This document shows, one piece after another, positions 43,130 to 52,287 of a DNA stretch of 64,000 bases. Source of the stretch: Cellulomonas sp. JZ18 (lineage in GTDB: Bacteria; Actinomycetota; Actinomycetes; Actinomycetales; Cellulomonadaceae); contig NZ_CP045245.1 in assembly GCF_009720485.1 (NCBI RefSeq), positions 682,001 through 746,000 of the forward strand. The letters are read 5' to 3'. The notes under the pieces are model-generated. The model ran no database searches and was not told the origin of the DNA. It worked only from the letters and a program-made list of their open reading frames with translations. Position 1 is the first letter of the stretch. The number at the start of each line of letters is the position of its first letter. The position numbers and the translations under genes were made by a program.

Positions 43130-43891
43130 TCAGCCCAGCGGGCCCAGCTCGGGCAGCGTGACGCCCGCGTCCGCGACCGGCGCCCGCAGCTGGGAGATCG
43201 TCGCCCAGCCGCGGGTGACGAGGGTGGCGTCGCTGTCCGGGTCCTCGTCGTGCTCGACGTCCGCGTACGTCACCGTCAGGTAGCCGGCGTCCTCGTGCGC
43301 CACCTGCGCCTGCACCGCACCGACGCGGGCCAGGTGCGCGGGTCGCAGGCCCTGGATCTGCGCGAGCGGCAGGTCCGGCACGTTGAGGTTGAGCACGCGG
43401 TCGTGCCCGCCGGACTCGACGAGCCAGCCGAGCGCCTGCGCGGCGTAGGCCGCGGCGGAGTCGAAGTGCGTGGGGTCGTGGCCCACGAGCGACACCGCGA
43501 GCCCGGGGATGTCGTGGGTCGACGCGGTGAGGCAGGCGCCCACCGTGCCCGAGTGCAGCACCGCGTGACCCGTGTTCGGGCCGCGGTTGATCCCGGAGAG
43601 CACCACGTGCGGCTTCGGGCCGAACCCGCCGTACGCGGCGACGAACGCGATGAGCCCCGGCGCGGCGTCCACCGCGTAGGACCGCACCGCGCCGTCGAGC
43701 CCCGGCGGCGTGCGCTCCTCCACGACCAGGCGGCCGTCCTCCTGCGCGCCCAGCAGCGACGCGCTCGCACCGGAGAACTCGCGCGACGGCGCCGCGACCA
43801 CCACGTCGTGCCCGGCCTCGAGCGCGACCCGTGTCAGGGCGGCGAGGCCGGGGGAGTCGATGCCGTCGTCGTTCGTCACGAGCACGCGCAC
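43130..43891 (-). CDS. surE: 5'/3'-nucleotidase SurE
   Basis: A 253-residue metal-dependent nucleotidase. The N-terminal VTNDDGIDSPGL holds the adjacent metal-binding Asp residues. SREFSGASASL and VLSGINRGPNTG complete the active site. It removes phosphate from nucleoside monophosphates. The GTG start is 7 bases after GAGGAGG. Slightly shorter at the C-terminus than the Escherichia protein's tetramer arm but of normal actinobacterial length. Confidence 0.93.
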   Translation of the reverse strand: MRVLVTNDDGIDSPGLAALTRVALEAGHDVVVAAPSREFSGASASLLGAQEDGRLVVEERTPPGLDGAVRSYAVDAAPGLIAFVAAYGGFGPKPHVVLSGINRGPNTGHAVLHSGTVGACLTASTHDIPGLAVSLVGHDPTHFDSAAAYAAQALGWLVESGGHDRVLNLNVPDLPLAQIQGLRPAHLARVGAVQAQVAHEDAGYLTVTYADVEHDEDPDSDATLVTRGWATISQLRAPVADAGVTLPELGPLG

Positions 43892-43984
43892 GCGCGCACC
43901 TCCTCGCGGTCGGGCCCGGGACGGGCCGGGGTGGGGTCGCGACCATCCGACACGGTCGCGGCGGATCCCGCGACCGCAGGCGCG

Positions 43985-45093
43985 TCAGCCGTCCGCGTCG
44001 TCCACCCCGTGGTCCGACCCGTCGTCGTCGGTGCCGCCGTGCGAGCTGTCGGGTGGGCCGTCGGGCGTGCCGTCGGGCCCGAGGTCGCGCACCTCCACGC
44101 GCTCGACGAACCGCTCGACGTGGTCGCGGTGCCCCGTCCCCAGGCCGCGCCGCGTCACGTTGAGCGCGCCCGCGGACGCGCCGAGCCGCACCGCCTCCAC
44201 GAGATCGAGACCGCGCGCGAGGCCGACCACGATCCCCGCCGTCATGGAGTCGCCCGCGCCCCGGTGGTCGGCCACGGTCGTCTGCGGCGCCCGCACCTCG
44301 TGCACGCGCTCGCGGGTCACCACGAGCACGCCCTCACCCGCGCGCGAGACGACGACCGCGTCGAGGCCGTCGTCCTGCGCGGCGTCGAGCAGCCCGCGCG
44401 CGCCGCGCACCAGGGCCGGGACGTCCGCGCCGTCCGCGAAGCCACCCTCGGCCATCTCCTCGTGGCTGATCTTCAGCACGCCGCCGCCGGCCTCCGCGTA
44501 CGCGCGGGCGGCGTCGCCCGACAGGTCCGCGACGAGGGTGCGGCCGGCCGCGCGCAGGTCGCGCACCAGGCGGGTGAGCACCTCCGGGGGAGCACGTGCG
44601 CCGGGTCGGCACCCGTGAGGACCGTGACCTCGGCCTCCAGGCCCTCGACCAGGACCGTGCCGTACAGGTCGTCGAGCTCGTGCCGGTCCAGCGGTGCGGC
44701 CGGCCGCTCGGCCACCGTGGCGCGCTCGCCCTCGCGGCGGTCGTGCACGTACACGCCGTTGCCCCCGCCGTAGGCCACCGCGCGCAGCTCGATGCCCTCC
44801 GCCTCCGCCAGGGCGCGCAGCGCGATGCCCGCCTCGCCGCCGAACGGCCCGCAGACGACCGCGTCGGCGCCGAGCGACTCGGCCATCCGGGCCACCCACA
44901 GCCCCTGGCCGCCCGGGTGGACGTGCACCTCCGGCGGTGCCTCGGACGCGTCCTGCGCGTGCGTGGTGGACGCCTCGATGGTCACGGTGAGCCACGGCGT
45001 CGTCGCCATGACGCAGACCCGCGGGGCCGCCGGACGGCGTGCGGGCGTCGGCTCGTCGGTCGGGTGCGTCGGGGTGGTCGGCTGCTGCGACAT
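43985..45093 (-). CDS. PfkB-family carbohydrate kinase; frameshift as sequenced
   Basis: About 370 residues once a one-base shift is bridged in the G run 44586-44590. The N-terminal frame contains HPGGQGLWVARMAESLGADAVVCGPFGG, as in LacC/FruK-type sugar kinases. The second frame has ISHEEMAEGGFAD and DHRGAGDSMTAGIV, in which the Asp is the catalytic base. The last 40 residues are acidic and Asp/Gly-rich and unlike the family. The start ATG could also be the later one at 45009. Substrate unknown. Confidence 0.82.
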
Positions 45094-45181
45094 GGCCACG
45101 AGTGTGCTGGTGCCCGCGCGGTCGCGCGCGCCGACGTCCGACGCGAGGACCGGCGGTCGGCCCTCGCGTCGGCCGGGCGCC

Positions 45182-45859
45182 TCAGAGCTCCCGCACCGCC
45201 TCACCGGCGATCTCGACGCGGACGCGCTTGCCGACCAGCCAGCCGCCCGCCTCGAGGGCCACGTTCCACTCCAGACCGAAGTCCTCGCGGTTGAAGTCGG
45301 TGGTGGCGGAGAACCCGAAGATGTCGCGACCGTACGGGTCGCGCTTCGCGCCGCCGAAGTGCATGTCGAGCGCCACCTCCCGCGTGACGTCCCGGATGGT
45401 CAGGTCCCCGACGACCGTGAACCGGCCCCCGACCCCCACGGTCCGCTCGACGATCTCCGTCGCGACGCGCGACCGCTCCGGCAGGTGGTTGCGCAGGCGG
45501 GCCCACTGCGCGATCGCGTCGTCCGCGAGCCGCCGCTCGACCCGCCGGCTGCGGAACTCGATCGTCGGCCAGCGCTCGACGTCGAGGAAGTCCGAGCTGC
45601 GCAGGTGCGTGTCCCGGTCCTCGTTCTGCGTGCTCAGCGTCGCCGTGCGGATCGTCGCCGTCACGGCCGAGTCGAGCGGGTCCTCCCCGACGCGGATGGT
45701 GGCCGCCGCCGCGGTGAACTCGCCCCGTACCTGGCTCACCATCATGTGGTGGGCGACGAAGCCCACCCGCTTGTGGGCGGCGTCGAGCACGTACGTGCCC
45801 GCCGCGGGGATCGTCATCCCCTTCCACCGTCGCGTCGCCTCCTGGGTGCCGTCGGTCAT
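45182..45859 (-). CDS. YceI family lipid-binding protein
   Basis: A 225-residue lipocalin-like protein. It has no signal peptide, so it is cytoplasmic. After IPAAGTYVLDAAHKRVGFVAHHMM comes the classic SSDFLDVERWPTIEFRS pattern, and near the end FGFSATTDFNREDFGLEWN. YceI proteins bind polyprenyl lipids; in some species they respond to stress. GGGGAG precedes the ATG. Adjacent genes are not related in function. Confidence 0.93.
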   Translation of the reverse strand: MTDGTQEATRRWKGMTIPAAGTYVLDAAHKRVGFVAHHMMVSQVRGEFTAAAATIRVGEDPLDSAVTATIRTATLSTQNEDRDTHLRSSDFLDVERWPTIEFRSRRVERRLADDAIAQWARLRNHLPERSRVATEIVERTVGVGGRFTVVGDLTIRDVTREVALDMHFGGAKRDPYGRDIFGFSATTDFNREDFGLEWNVALEAGGWLVGKRVRVEIAGEAVREL

Positions 45860-46135
45860 GCGTCTCCCCGCTCTCGTCGCCTCGTGCGGCCGGCCGGCGG
45901 CCCGGGCCGTCTCCCCCTCCCGCGCACGCCCGAGGTGCTGACGCTCGCGTGCGGGGAGGGTGTGCGACCCACGGGCGCCGGCTGTCGGACGCCCGTTCGG
46001 GTGCCCATGCTCCGTCACCGCGACGGAGCGCGCCACACCGCCCGAAAGGCGGACAAACCGCCGCCCCGGCGCGCCCGGCGGGGCGGACGCGCCAGGGTGG
46101 ACGCGGGTGGCGGTACGCCCCCGGCGCCTGGCGGG

Positions 46136-47479
46136 TCAGAGGGTCCAGCGCTGGTTCGCGGCGCCCGTGCAGTCCCACACCTGGACGCGCTGCCCGTCGA
46201 ACACGGGGGTGCCGCCGACCGCGTCGAGGCAGCGTCCCGACTGCGGGTTGCGCAGCGCCCGGCTGCCGGCGTCGTAGGTCCAGCGCTGCGCGGGCGTCCC
46301 GTTGCACGTCCACAGCTGCACCACCGTGCCGTTGGCGGTGCCGCCGCCGGCCACGTCGAGGCACTTGCCGAGCGCGCGGACCGTGCCGTCGGCGCCCCGC
46401 GTCCACGACTGCGCCGCGTTGCCGTTGCACGTCACGACCTGGATCGGGTTGCCGTCGCGCGGGTCGGCCCACGGGACGTCGAGGCAGAGCCGGTCGTCGA
46501 CCCGGACGGTCCCGGTGCCGGTGGGCAGCTCCGCACCCGTGCCGCCGCCCGTGCCGCCCCCGGTGGCGCCGTTGTCGTACACGCGGACGTAGTCGACCCT
46601 CATCTGCTGCGGGAGCTGCGTGGTGGCGTCGGGGTAGCCGGGCCACTGCCCGCCGACCGCGACGTTGAGGATGAGGAAGAACGGCTTGTCGAACACCCAC
46701 GTGCGGCCGCCCAGGCTGGCGGGCGTGACGCGGTGGTAGACGTTCCCGTCGACGGACCAGGTGATCTCGCCCGGCCGCCAGTCGACCGCGAACGTGTGGA
46801 ACGTGTCGGCGAAGGACCAGCCCTGCGGGTGCTGGTACGTGCCCAGCAGGCCGGCGCCGCCGGAGTAGCCGGGGCCGTGGACCGTGCCGTGCACGAGGTG
46901 CGGCTCGCGGCCGATGTTCTCCATGACGTCGATCTCGCCGCTGTTCGGCCACGTGTTCTGCGGGAAGTCGGCGCCGAGCATCCAGAACGCCGGCCAGATG
47001 CCCTGGCCGCGGGGGATCTGGATGCGGGCCTCGACGCGGCCGTAGCGGATCTCGACCTTGTCGTTGGTCTGCAGGCGCGCCGACGTGTAGCGGCCGTCGG
47101 GCTCGCGCCGGGCGGTGATGACGAGGTTGCCCTGGCCGTCGAGCGCCGAGTTCGCGCGCGAGGCCGTGTACTCCTGCAGCTCGGCGTTGCCCCAGCCGCC
47201 CGCGCCCAGGTCGTGGTTCCACACCGCGGGGTCGGGGGCGGACCCGGCCGGGCCGTCGAACTCCTGCTGCCAGACGACGTCGCCGGGGGCTGCGGCGGCG
47301 GGCGGGGCGGTCACGACGGCCACGACGGCACCGGCGGCCGCGGCGAGCAGGGCCGTGACGGCGGCCGTGAGCCGGGCCGCGCCGGCGTGCCGCCGCCGGC
47401 CCGCGTGGCGCGGCGACGTCGGTGCCGGCCGGACGGGGGCTGCGTGGACGGGGGCGGGGTGGACGGGTGCTGCACGCAC
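46136..47479 (-). CDS. Secreted GH16 beta-1,3-glucanase (laminarinase) with ricin-type CBM13
   Basis: A 447-residue enzyme. A basic N-tail and signal helix (about residues 34-64) come first. The GH16 domain is at about residues 66-315; Glu182 (nucleophile), Asp184 and Glu187 (acid/base) form the GEIDVMEN motif of laminarinases. A Gly/Thr linker follows, then one ricin B-like lectin (CBM13) with three QxW-type repeats (AQSWT, AQRWT, NQRWT). It would degrade fungal or algal beta-1,3-glucan. The GTG start follows AAGGAGG by 4 bases. Confidence 0.94.
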   Translation of the reverse strand: MRAAPVHPAPVHAAPVRPAPTSPRHAGRRRHAGAARLTAAVTALLAAAAGAVVAVVTAPPAAAAPGDVVWQQEFDGPAGSAPDPAVWNHDLGAGGWGNAELQEYTASRANSALDGQGNLVITARREPDGRYTSARLQTNDKVEIRYGRVEARIQIPRGQGIWPAFWMLGADFPQNTWPNSGEIDVMENIGREPHLVHGTVHGPGYSGGAGLLGTYQHPQGWSFADTFHTFAVDWRPGEITWSVDGNVYHRVTPASLGGRTWVFDKPFFLILNVAVGGQWPGYPDATTQLPQQMRVDYVRVYDNGATGGGTGGGTGAELPTGTGTVRVDDRLCLDVPWADPRDGNPIQVVTCNGNAAQSWTRGADGTVRALGKCLDVAGGGTANGTVVQLWTCNGTPAQRWTYDAGSRALRNPQSGRCLDAVGGTPVFDGQRVQVWDCTGAANQRWTL

Positions 47480-47570
47480 GGATCCTCCTTCACGGTCCGG
47501 GGACCGGGTGGCGCCCCCCGCGGGGCGGGTGCGGGACGGGCGGCCGGGACGTCGTCGACCCGGCGACGCG

Positions 47571-47600
47571 ACGGTAAGCCCGCTCTGTGACCGGCGGCAA
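47571..47600 (-). promoter_or_regulatory. Promoter of the GH16 gene
   Basis: -35 TTGCCG and -10 TACCGT on the minus strand, 18 bases apart, giving a leader of about 85 bases. Confidence 0.6.
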
Positions 47601-47705
47601 GACGCGCATGACACGGTAACGATGTCGAACCGCGCGGCGGCCCGTGCGGCGGGGGCCGCGGCGCGTCGGGCGGTGGATGTCGGTGGTCGGGGAGAGGCTG
47701 TCGCC

Positions 47706-48038
47706 ATGGTCGTCGTCTCGTGCTCCTGCGGTGAGGTCTCCTACCCCTCCCAGAACCCCGTCCGTGCGCTGCCCCTCGCGCAGCGCGTGCGCCTCGCCGC
47801 CACGGCCGGCGAGCGCGGCACCGTGGTCGTCGACGTCGAACCCGACTGGCACCCCGGCGGCGCGAGCCTGCACGTCGCGTGCGTGTGGCTCGTGGCCGAG
47901 GTGACGCTCGACGCGCTCGTCGCCGGGCTCGACGCGGCCGACGCCGCGGTCGTCCGGTCGGCCTGGGTCCTGCCCCGCGAGGACGCGCTCGAGGTCGCCC
48001 TCCCGCAGCCCGCGGCCCGGCGCGCCGTCAGCGCCTGA
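47706..48038 (+). CDS. Small hypothetical protein with Cys motif, 110 aa
   Basis: A protein starting MVVVSCSCGEVSYPSQNPVRALPLAQRV. The CSCGE motif near the start could bind a metal, but only two Cys are close, with one more near residue 60. The C-terminal half has alternating hydrophobic strands. GGGAGAGG is 8 bases before the ATG. It converges on the next gene with 3 bases between the stops. I do not recognise it. Confidence 0.6.
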   Translation: MVVVSCSCGEVSYPSQNPVRALPLAQRVRLAATAGERGTVVVDVEPDWHPGGASLHVACVWLVAEVTLDALVAGLDAADAAVVRSAWVLPREDALEVALPQPAARRAVSA

Positions 48039-48041
48039 GGC

Positions 48042-48443
48042 TCAGGTCGACCGCGGGGTCGACGCCCACGTGCCGAGCGCGACCGTGGCCCCGCCGTCCT
48101 GCAGGCGCGCGACGAGGTCGTCGACGACGTCCCGGACCAGCCGTTCCGCGCGGAGCTCGTGCTGCCCGCGCGCGACCGTGAGGTACACGGACGTGCCACC
48201 GGTGCCGGACGTCGCCTGCGCACGCACCACGACCGGGCCGGGCAGGCCCAGGGTGAGCAGCGTGGACCACTGCGTGCGACGCCCGACGAGCACGGCCGCA
48301 CCCGGCGCGCCCTCCACCGAGAACCGCCGCTGACGCAGCGCGGCCGCGGCCGCCGCGAGCACGGCGTCGGGCGGGGCGTCGGTCGTGAGCCCGAGGCGCG
48401 GCCGCAGCGTGGACAGGCCCCAGCCGGGGACGCTCGTGCTCAT
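48042..48443 (-). CDS. Hypothetical protein, 133 aa
   Basis: A soluble protein starting MSTSVPGWGLSTLRPRLGL. Residues 50-95 read as beta strands (GAAVLVGRRTQWSTLLTLGLPGPVVV and SVYLTVAR). There is a helical stretch with RLVRDVVDDLVARL. No signal peptide. I do not recognise it. It converges on the neighbour and is divergent from rtcB. Confidence 0.6.
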   Translation of the reverse strand: MSTSVPGWGLSTLRPRLGLTTDAPPDAVLAAAAAALRQRRFSVEGAPGAAVLVGRRTQWSTLLTLGLPGPVVVRAQATSGTGGTSVYLTVARGQHELRAERLVRDVVDDLVARLQDGGATVALGTWASTPRST

Positions 48444-48566
48444 CGGCCCTCCGCTCCTCGCCGCCCGGCGCCGTGCGGCGGGCCGCCCGGCCGCCGCCCG
48501 CGCATGCTACCGACGGGCCGGGGGAATCAGCGCGACGCCGCCCGCCGCCGCTGCCACCATCGCCGC

Positions 48567-49748
48567 ATGCCCTTCACCCGCCTCTCCGACCGTCTCGTCA
48601 GCTGGGCCTCGGTCCTCGACCCCGCGACGCGCGAGCAGGCCGAGCGCACCGCCGAGCTGCCGTTCGTGCACCCCCACGTCGCGCTCATGCCCGACGCGCA
48701 CCTGGGCAAGGGCGCGACGGTGGGCAGCGTCATCCCGACGCTGCGGGCGCTGATCCCGGCGGCGGTGGGCGTCGACATCGGCTGCGGCATGATCGCGGTG
48801 CGCACGCAGTGGACGGAGGACGGGCTGCGCGCCGCCCGCAAGCCCCTGCGGGCCCTGCGCGAGGACGTCGAGCGGCGCGTCCCGCTGTCCGCCGGCGCCG
48901 CGAACCGTCGCCTCACGGACAGCGCCGCGGCACGCGTCGCGGAGCTGGAGCGCGCCGCCGCGGCGATCGGGCTGAGCCCCGACGGCTACGTCGCCGGCTG
49001 GCGGCTGCAGCTGGGGTCGCTCGGTTCGGGCAACCACTTCATCGAGGTGACCGTCGACGAGGCGAGCCGGGTCTGGCTGTTCCTGCACTCGGGCTCGCGC
49101 GGCGTGGGCAACCGCCTCGCGCAGCACCACATCCGCGTCGCCGCGGACGTGTGCCGCCGCCGCGGGGTCACGCTGCCCGACCGCGACCTCGCGTACGTCG
49201 AGGAGGGCACGGACGAGTTCGACCACTACGTGCGCGAGCTGCGCTGGGCGCAGGACTACGCCGTCGCGAACCGTGAGGAGATGATGGACCGGGTCGTGGC
49301 CGCGCTCGCGCAGCACATGGACGCGGACGTCGTCGAGCACGAGCGCGTCAACTGCCACCACAACTTCACCGAGCTGGAGCACCACCACGGCGAGGACGTG
49401 TGGGTGTCGCGCAAGGGCGCGATCCGGGCCCGCGCGGGGGACGCCGGCCTCATCCCGGGGTCGATGGGCACGGCGTCGTACGTGGTGGTCGGCCGGGGCG
49501 AGCCGGAGTCCCTGTGCTCGAGCCCGCACGGGGCGGGACGCGCCTACTCGCGCTCGGCGGCGCGCCGCACGTTCACCCGTGCCCAGCTGCGCGAGGCGAT
49601 GCAGGGCATCGAGTACCGCGACACGGACGCGTTCCTCGACGAGATCCCGGCCGCGTACAAGGACATCGACCAGGTGATGGCGGACGCCGCCGACCTCGTC
49701 GAGGTCCGGCACGTGCTGCGGCAGGTCGTCAACGTCAAGGGCGACTGA
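48567..49748 (+). CDS. rtcB: RNA-splicing ligase RtcB
   Basis: A 393-residue GTP-dependent RNA ligase that joins 2',3'-cyclic phosphate (or 3'-phosphate) to 5'-OH ends. The metal site is intact: MPDAHLGKGATVG, VGVDIGCGM, LGSGNHFIEV, LHSGSRGVGN and the guanylylated His region in SSPHGAGRAYSR. GSMGTASYVV is also conserved. The start follows CACCAT by 6 bases. No archease (RtcB cofactor) gene is adjacent. A hairpin follows the stop. Confidence 0.95.
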   Translation: MPFTRLSDRLVSWASVLDPATREQAERTAELPFVHPHVALMPDAHLGKGATVGSVIPTLRALIPAAVGVDIGCGMIAVRTQWTEDGLRAARKPLRALREDVERRVPLSAGAANRRLTDSAAARVAELERAAAAIGLSPDGYVAGWRLQLGSLGSGNHFIEVTVDEASRVWLFLHSGSRGVGNRLAQHHIRVAADVCRRRGVTLPDRDLAYVEEGTDEFDHYVRELRWAQDYAVANREEMMDRVVAALAQHMDADVVEHERVNCHHNFTELEHHHGEDVWVSRKGAIRARAGDAGLIPGSMGTASYVVVGRGEPESLCSSPHGAGRAYSRSAARRTFTRAQLREAMQGIEYRDTDAFLDEIPAAYKDIDQVMADAADLVEVRHVLRQVVNVKGD

Positions 49749-49776
49749 CCGGGCTCTGCGCGGGGTCACGACGCGC

Positions 49777-49813
49777 CGCGGCCCGCCGCACCGCGAGGGT
49801 GCGACGGGCCGCG
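49777..49813. terminator. Bidirectional terminator between rtcB and a lipoprotein gene
   Basis: Sixteen-base arms with one mismatch (CGCGGCCCG... and its complement) and a 5-base loop between convergent genes. Confidence 0.75.
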
Positions 49814-49835
49814 GACGCGCGCCGGGTGACCGACG

Positions 49836-50636
49836 TCAGAACGGCATCTCCGTGGTGACCTGGTCCGGGGTGGGCGCGGTGACCGGGGTGCCGGCGTTGA
49901 CGTTCGTGAGCGTCATCGTCGTCGTCGTGCCCGCGATGTCGTACGTCACCTTGCGCGGCAGGTCCTGCGCGTCCAGCCAGTACGAGTAGGTGATGGTCGG
50001 GGGCAGCTGCGCCAGGCCCTCGGCGAGCAGCTCCTGGGTGGCCTCGGGGGCGATCTTCGTCGTGTCGACGACGATGTCGTACTTCTGCACCTCGACGCCG
50101 TCGAGCTGCTCCGGCTCGCCGACGGCCGTCACGCTCGTGAACGCCTGCTCCATGCCCGTCAGGTCGTTGGCGCCGAGGCTCTCCGTGATGCCGGAGAACG
50201 CGGCCCCGAGCGGGTTGGAGGCGTCGTTCGGGTCCAGCTGCAGGAACTTGCCGCCGGTGAGCTCGCCCATGTTGAGGTACAGGACGCCGTCGACGAACCG
50301 GACCTCGAGCGGCCCCATCTCGGGGTCGCTCATGATGGCGACGATGTTCTGCTTGCCGTCGGCGAGGTCGGCCGAGCCGGTCATCTCCATGGCGGCCGGT
50401 CCGGTCATGCTCAGGTGCATGTCGTAGCTGGTCGTGGCCTTCTGGGCCGCCGTGAGCCGCGCGAACGCGTTCTCGGCGGTCAGGGCCTCGACCGTCGGGG
50501 TGGGCGTCGGGGTCGCCGACGGGGAGGACGCGGTGGTGGGCGTGGACTCGGCGGTCGTCGAGCCGCCGCCGCACGCGGCGAGGGCGGTGGCGAGGACGAC
50601 GGCGGCCGGGAGCGCGAGCAGGCGCGGAGTACGCAT
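49836..50636 (-). CDS. Lipoprotein, LppX/LprG-like
   Basis: A 266-residue exported lipoprotein with lipobox LAAC (Cys22) and a Thr/Ser/Pro-rich tether. The body has TAENAFARLTAAQKATTSYDMHLSMTG near residue 60, then strands such as GVLYLNMGELTGGKFLQLD and YSYWLDAQDLPRKVTYDIAG. This matches the beta-barrel-like lipid carrier fold of the LppX/LprAFG group. A lipid cargo is inferred. GAGG is 7 bases before the ATG. Confidence 0.8.
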   Translation of the reverse strand: MRTPRLLALPAAVVLATALAACGGGSTTAESTPTTASSPSATPTPTPTVEALTAENAFARLTAAQKATTSYDMHLSMTGPAAMEMTGSADLADGKQNIVAIMSDPEMGPLEVRFVDGVLYLNMGELTGGKFLQLDPNDASNPLGAAFSGITESLGANDLTGMEQAFTSVTAVGEPEQLDGVEVQKYDIVVDTTKIAPEATQELLAEGLAQLPPTITYSYWLDAQDLPRKVTYDIAGTTTTMTLTNVNAGTPVTAPTPDQVTTEMPF

Positions 50637-50843
50637 GGTGATACCTCGGGGGCGGCCGCGTCTCGGGCGGTCGCCCCCGTGGTCGGCGAGCGGCACGACG
50701 CACGACGCGCACATGCTGCCACCTGGGAGGGACCCGTTGTGACCGCTGCCAGTGCTTTCACCCGTGCGGGTGCTCGTGACGCGGCGGCGCCGGGTGCCCG
50801 CCACGGACGGCGCGGGTGGACGCCGCAGTGGTATCCCGGACGC

Positions 50844-51248
50844 ATGACGACGACGCGACCGGCCGACGGGTCCCGCTGCCCCTGCGGGTCGGGGGACACG
50901 TTCGGGGCGTGCTGCGGGCGGTACCTCGCGGGCGCGGCCGCGGCGCCCACGGCGGAGGCGCTCATGCGCTCGCGCTACACGGCGTTCGCCACCGGGGACG
51001 CCGCCTACCTGCACGCGACGTGGCACCCGCGGACCCGGCCCGCCCGCCTCGACCTCGACGACGACGTGCGCTGGGTGCGGCTCGACGTCCTGCGCACGCA
51101 GGCCGGCGGTCCCTTCGACGACGCGGGCGTGGTGGAGTTCGTGGCGCACCACCGCGGCGCGGGCGGCCGGGGTCGCCTGCACGAGACCAGCCGCTTCGTG
51201 CGCGAGGGCGGCCGCTGGTCCTACGTCGACGGCGACGTCGGCGCCTGA
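50844..51248 (+). CDS. YchJ-family protein with SEC-C zinc motif
   Basis: A 134-residue cytoplasmic protein. The N-terminal CPCGSGDTFGACCGRYL is a SEC-C zinc-binding motif. The rest is the YchJ-like domain (LMRSRYTAFATGDAAYLHATWHP and EFVAHHRG). The function is unknown; many family members are believed to bind metal or ribosomes. The ATG follows a TATCCC by 6 bases. It is divergent from the lipoprotein gene. Confidence 0.88.
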   Translation: MTTTRPADGSRCPCGSGDTFGACCGRYLAGAAAAPTAEALMRSRYTAFATGDAAYLHATWHPRTRPARLDLDDDVRWVRLDVLRTQAGGPFDDAGVVEFVAHHRGAGGRGRLHETSRFVREGGRWSYVDGDVGA

Positions 51249-51343
51249 GCGGTGCGCGCTCGCGTCCGCGCGCGCCCGGACGGCGGCCGGTGCCACGCTG
51301 GTGCCGCACGCGGCCGCCCGGGCGCGGGGGAGGCGGAGGCAGC

Positions 51344-52195
51344 GTGACGTTCTCGCTCGTCGCCCGTGACGTGGACGGGCAGACGTTCGGCGTCGCGACG
51401 GCGTCCAAGTACCTGGCGGTCGGCGCGTCCGTCACCGCCGTGGCCGCGGGCGTCGGCGCGCTCGCGACGCAGGCGTCGACGAACGTCACCTACCGCGAGC
51501 GCGGGCTGCGCTCGCTGCGCGCCGGGCTCACCGCGGGCCGCACGGTCGACCTGCTGGTCGAGGGGGACCCGGACCGCGAGCGCCGCCAGCTGGCGGTCCT
51601 CGCGGCGACGGGCGCGCCCGCGACGTGGACGGGCCGGCGCTGCGGACCGGTCGCCGGTGCGGCCGTGGGCGTCGACTGCGTCGCGGTCGGCAACCTCCTG
51701 CGGGGCGACGGCGTGCTGGGCGCGATGGTGGAGACGTTCGAGTCGGCGCGCGGGACGCTGGCCGAGCGGCTGCTCGCGGGGCTCGCGGCGGGCGACGCGG
51801 CCGGCGGGGACCGGCGGGGACGGCAGAGCGCCGCGCTGCTCGTGGCGTCCGGTGAGGGGCAGCTGCACCTGCGCAGCCCCGGCCGCGTGGACCTGCGCGT
51901 GGACGACGACCCGGAGCCGATCCCGGTGCTGGCGCGTGCGCTGCGCGCCCACGCGGTGCTCGTCGCGGAGCCCGACCCGGCCACGGCGGTGCCGCTCGTC
52001 GGCACCACGGTGCGCGAGCTCGACGCCGACCTGCGGGCGCTGGGCCGCACCGAGGGGCCCGTGCCGCTGCGGCTCGCCGCGTGGGCCGAGGACGAGAACC
52101 TCGAGCACCTGCTGCTGCCGCACGCGGTCGACCGGCTGCTGCGCGACGAGCTGCGCCGGCACGTCGCCGCACGGGCGGCGGCGGGGCGCGGCTGA
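51344..52195 (+). CDS. DUF1028 family protein (Ntn-hydrolase-like)
   Basis: A 283-residue protein starting with GTG, TFSLVARDVDGQTFGVATASKYLAVGASV. This opening is diagnostic of DUF1028. TQASTNVTYRERGLRSLRAG and VDCVAVGNLLRG complete the family core. The family has an Ntn-hydrolase fold but no proven activity. No signal peptide. GGAGG-like bases precede the start. It is followed by the amidotransferase gene. Confidence 0.9.
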   Translation: MTFSLVARDVDGQTFGVATASKYLAVGASVTAVAAGVGALATQASTNVTYRERGLRSLRAGLTAGRTVDLLVEGDPDRERRQLAVLAATGAPATWTGRRCGPVAGAAVGVDCVAVGNLLRGDGVLGAMVETFESARGTLAERLLAGLAAGDAAGGDRRGRQSAALLVASGEGQLHLRSPGRVDLRVDDDPEPIPVLARALRAHAVLVAEPDPATAVPLVGTTVRELDADLRALGRTEGPVPLRLAAWAEDENLEHLLLPHAVDRLLRDELRRHVAARAAAGRG

Positions 52196-52287
52196 GTCCT
52201 GCGCAGGCGGATCCGGGACGGCCGTGCGAGGGTCGGGGCAGCACCAGGGTCCAGCGGCGCGGCCCGCCCCGGCGGAACGAGCGATCA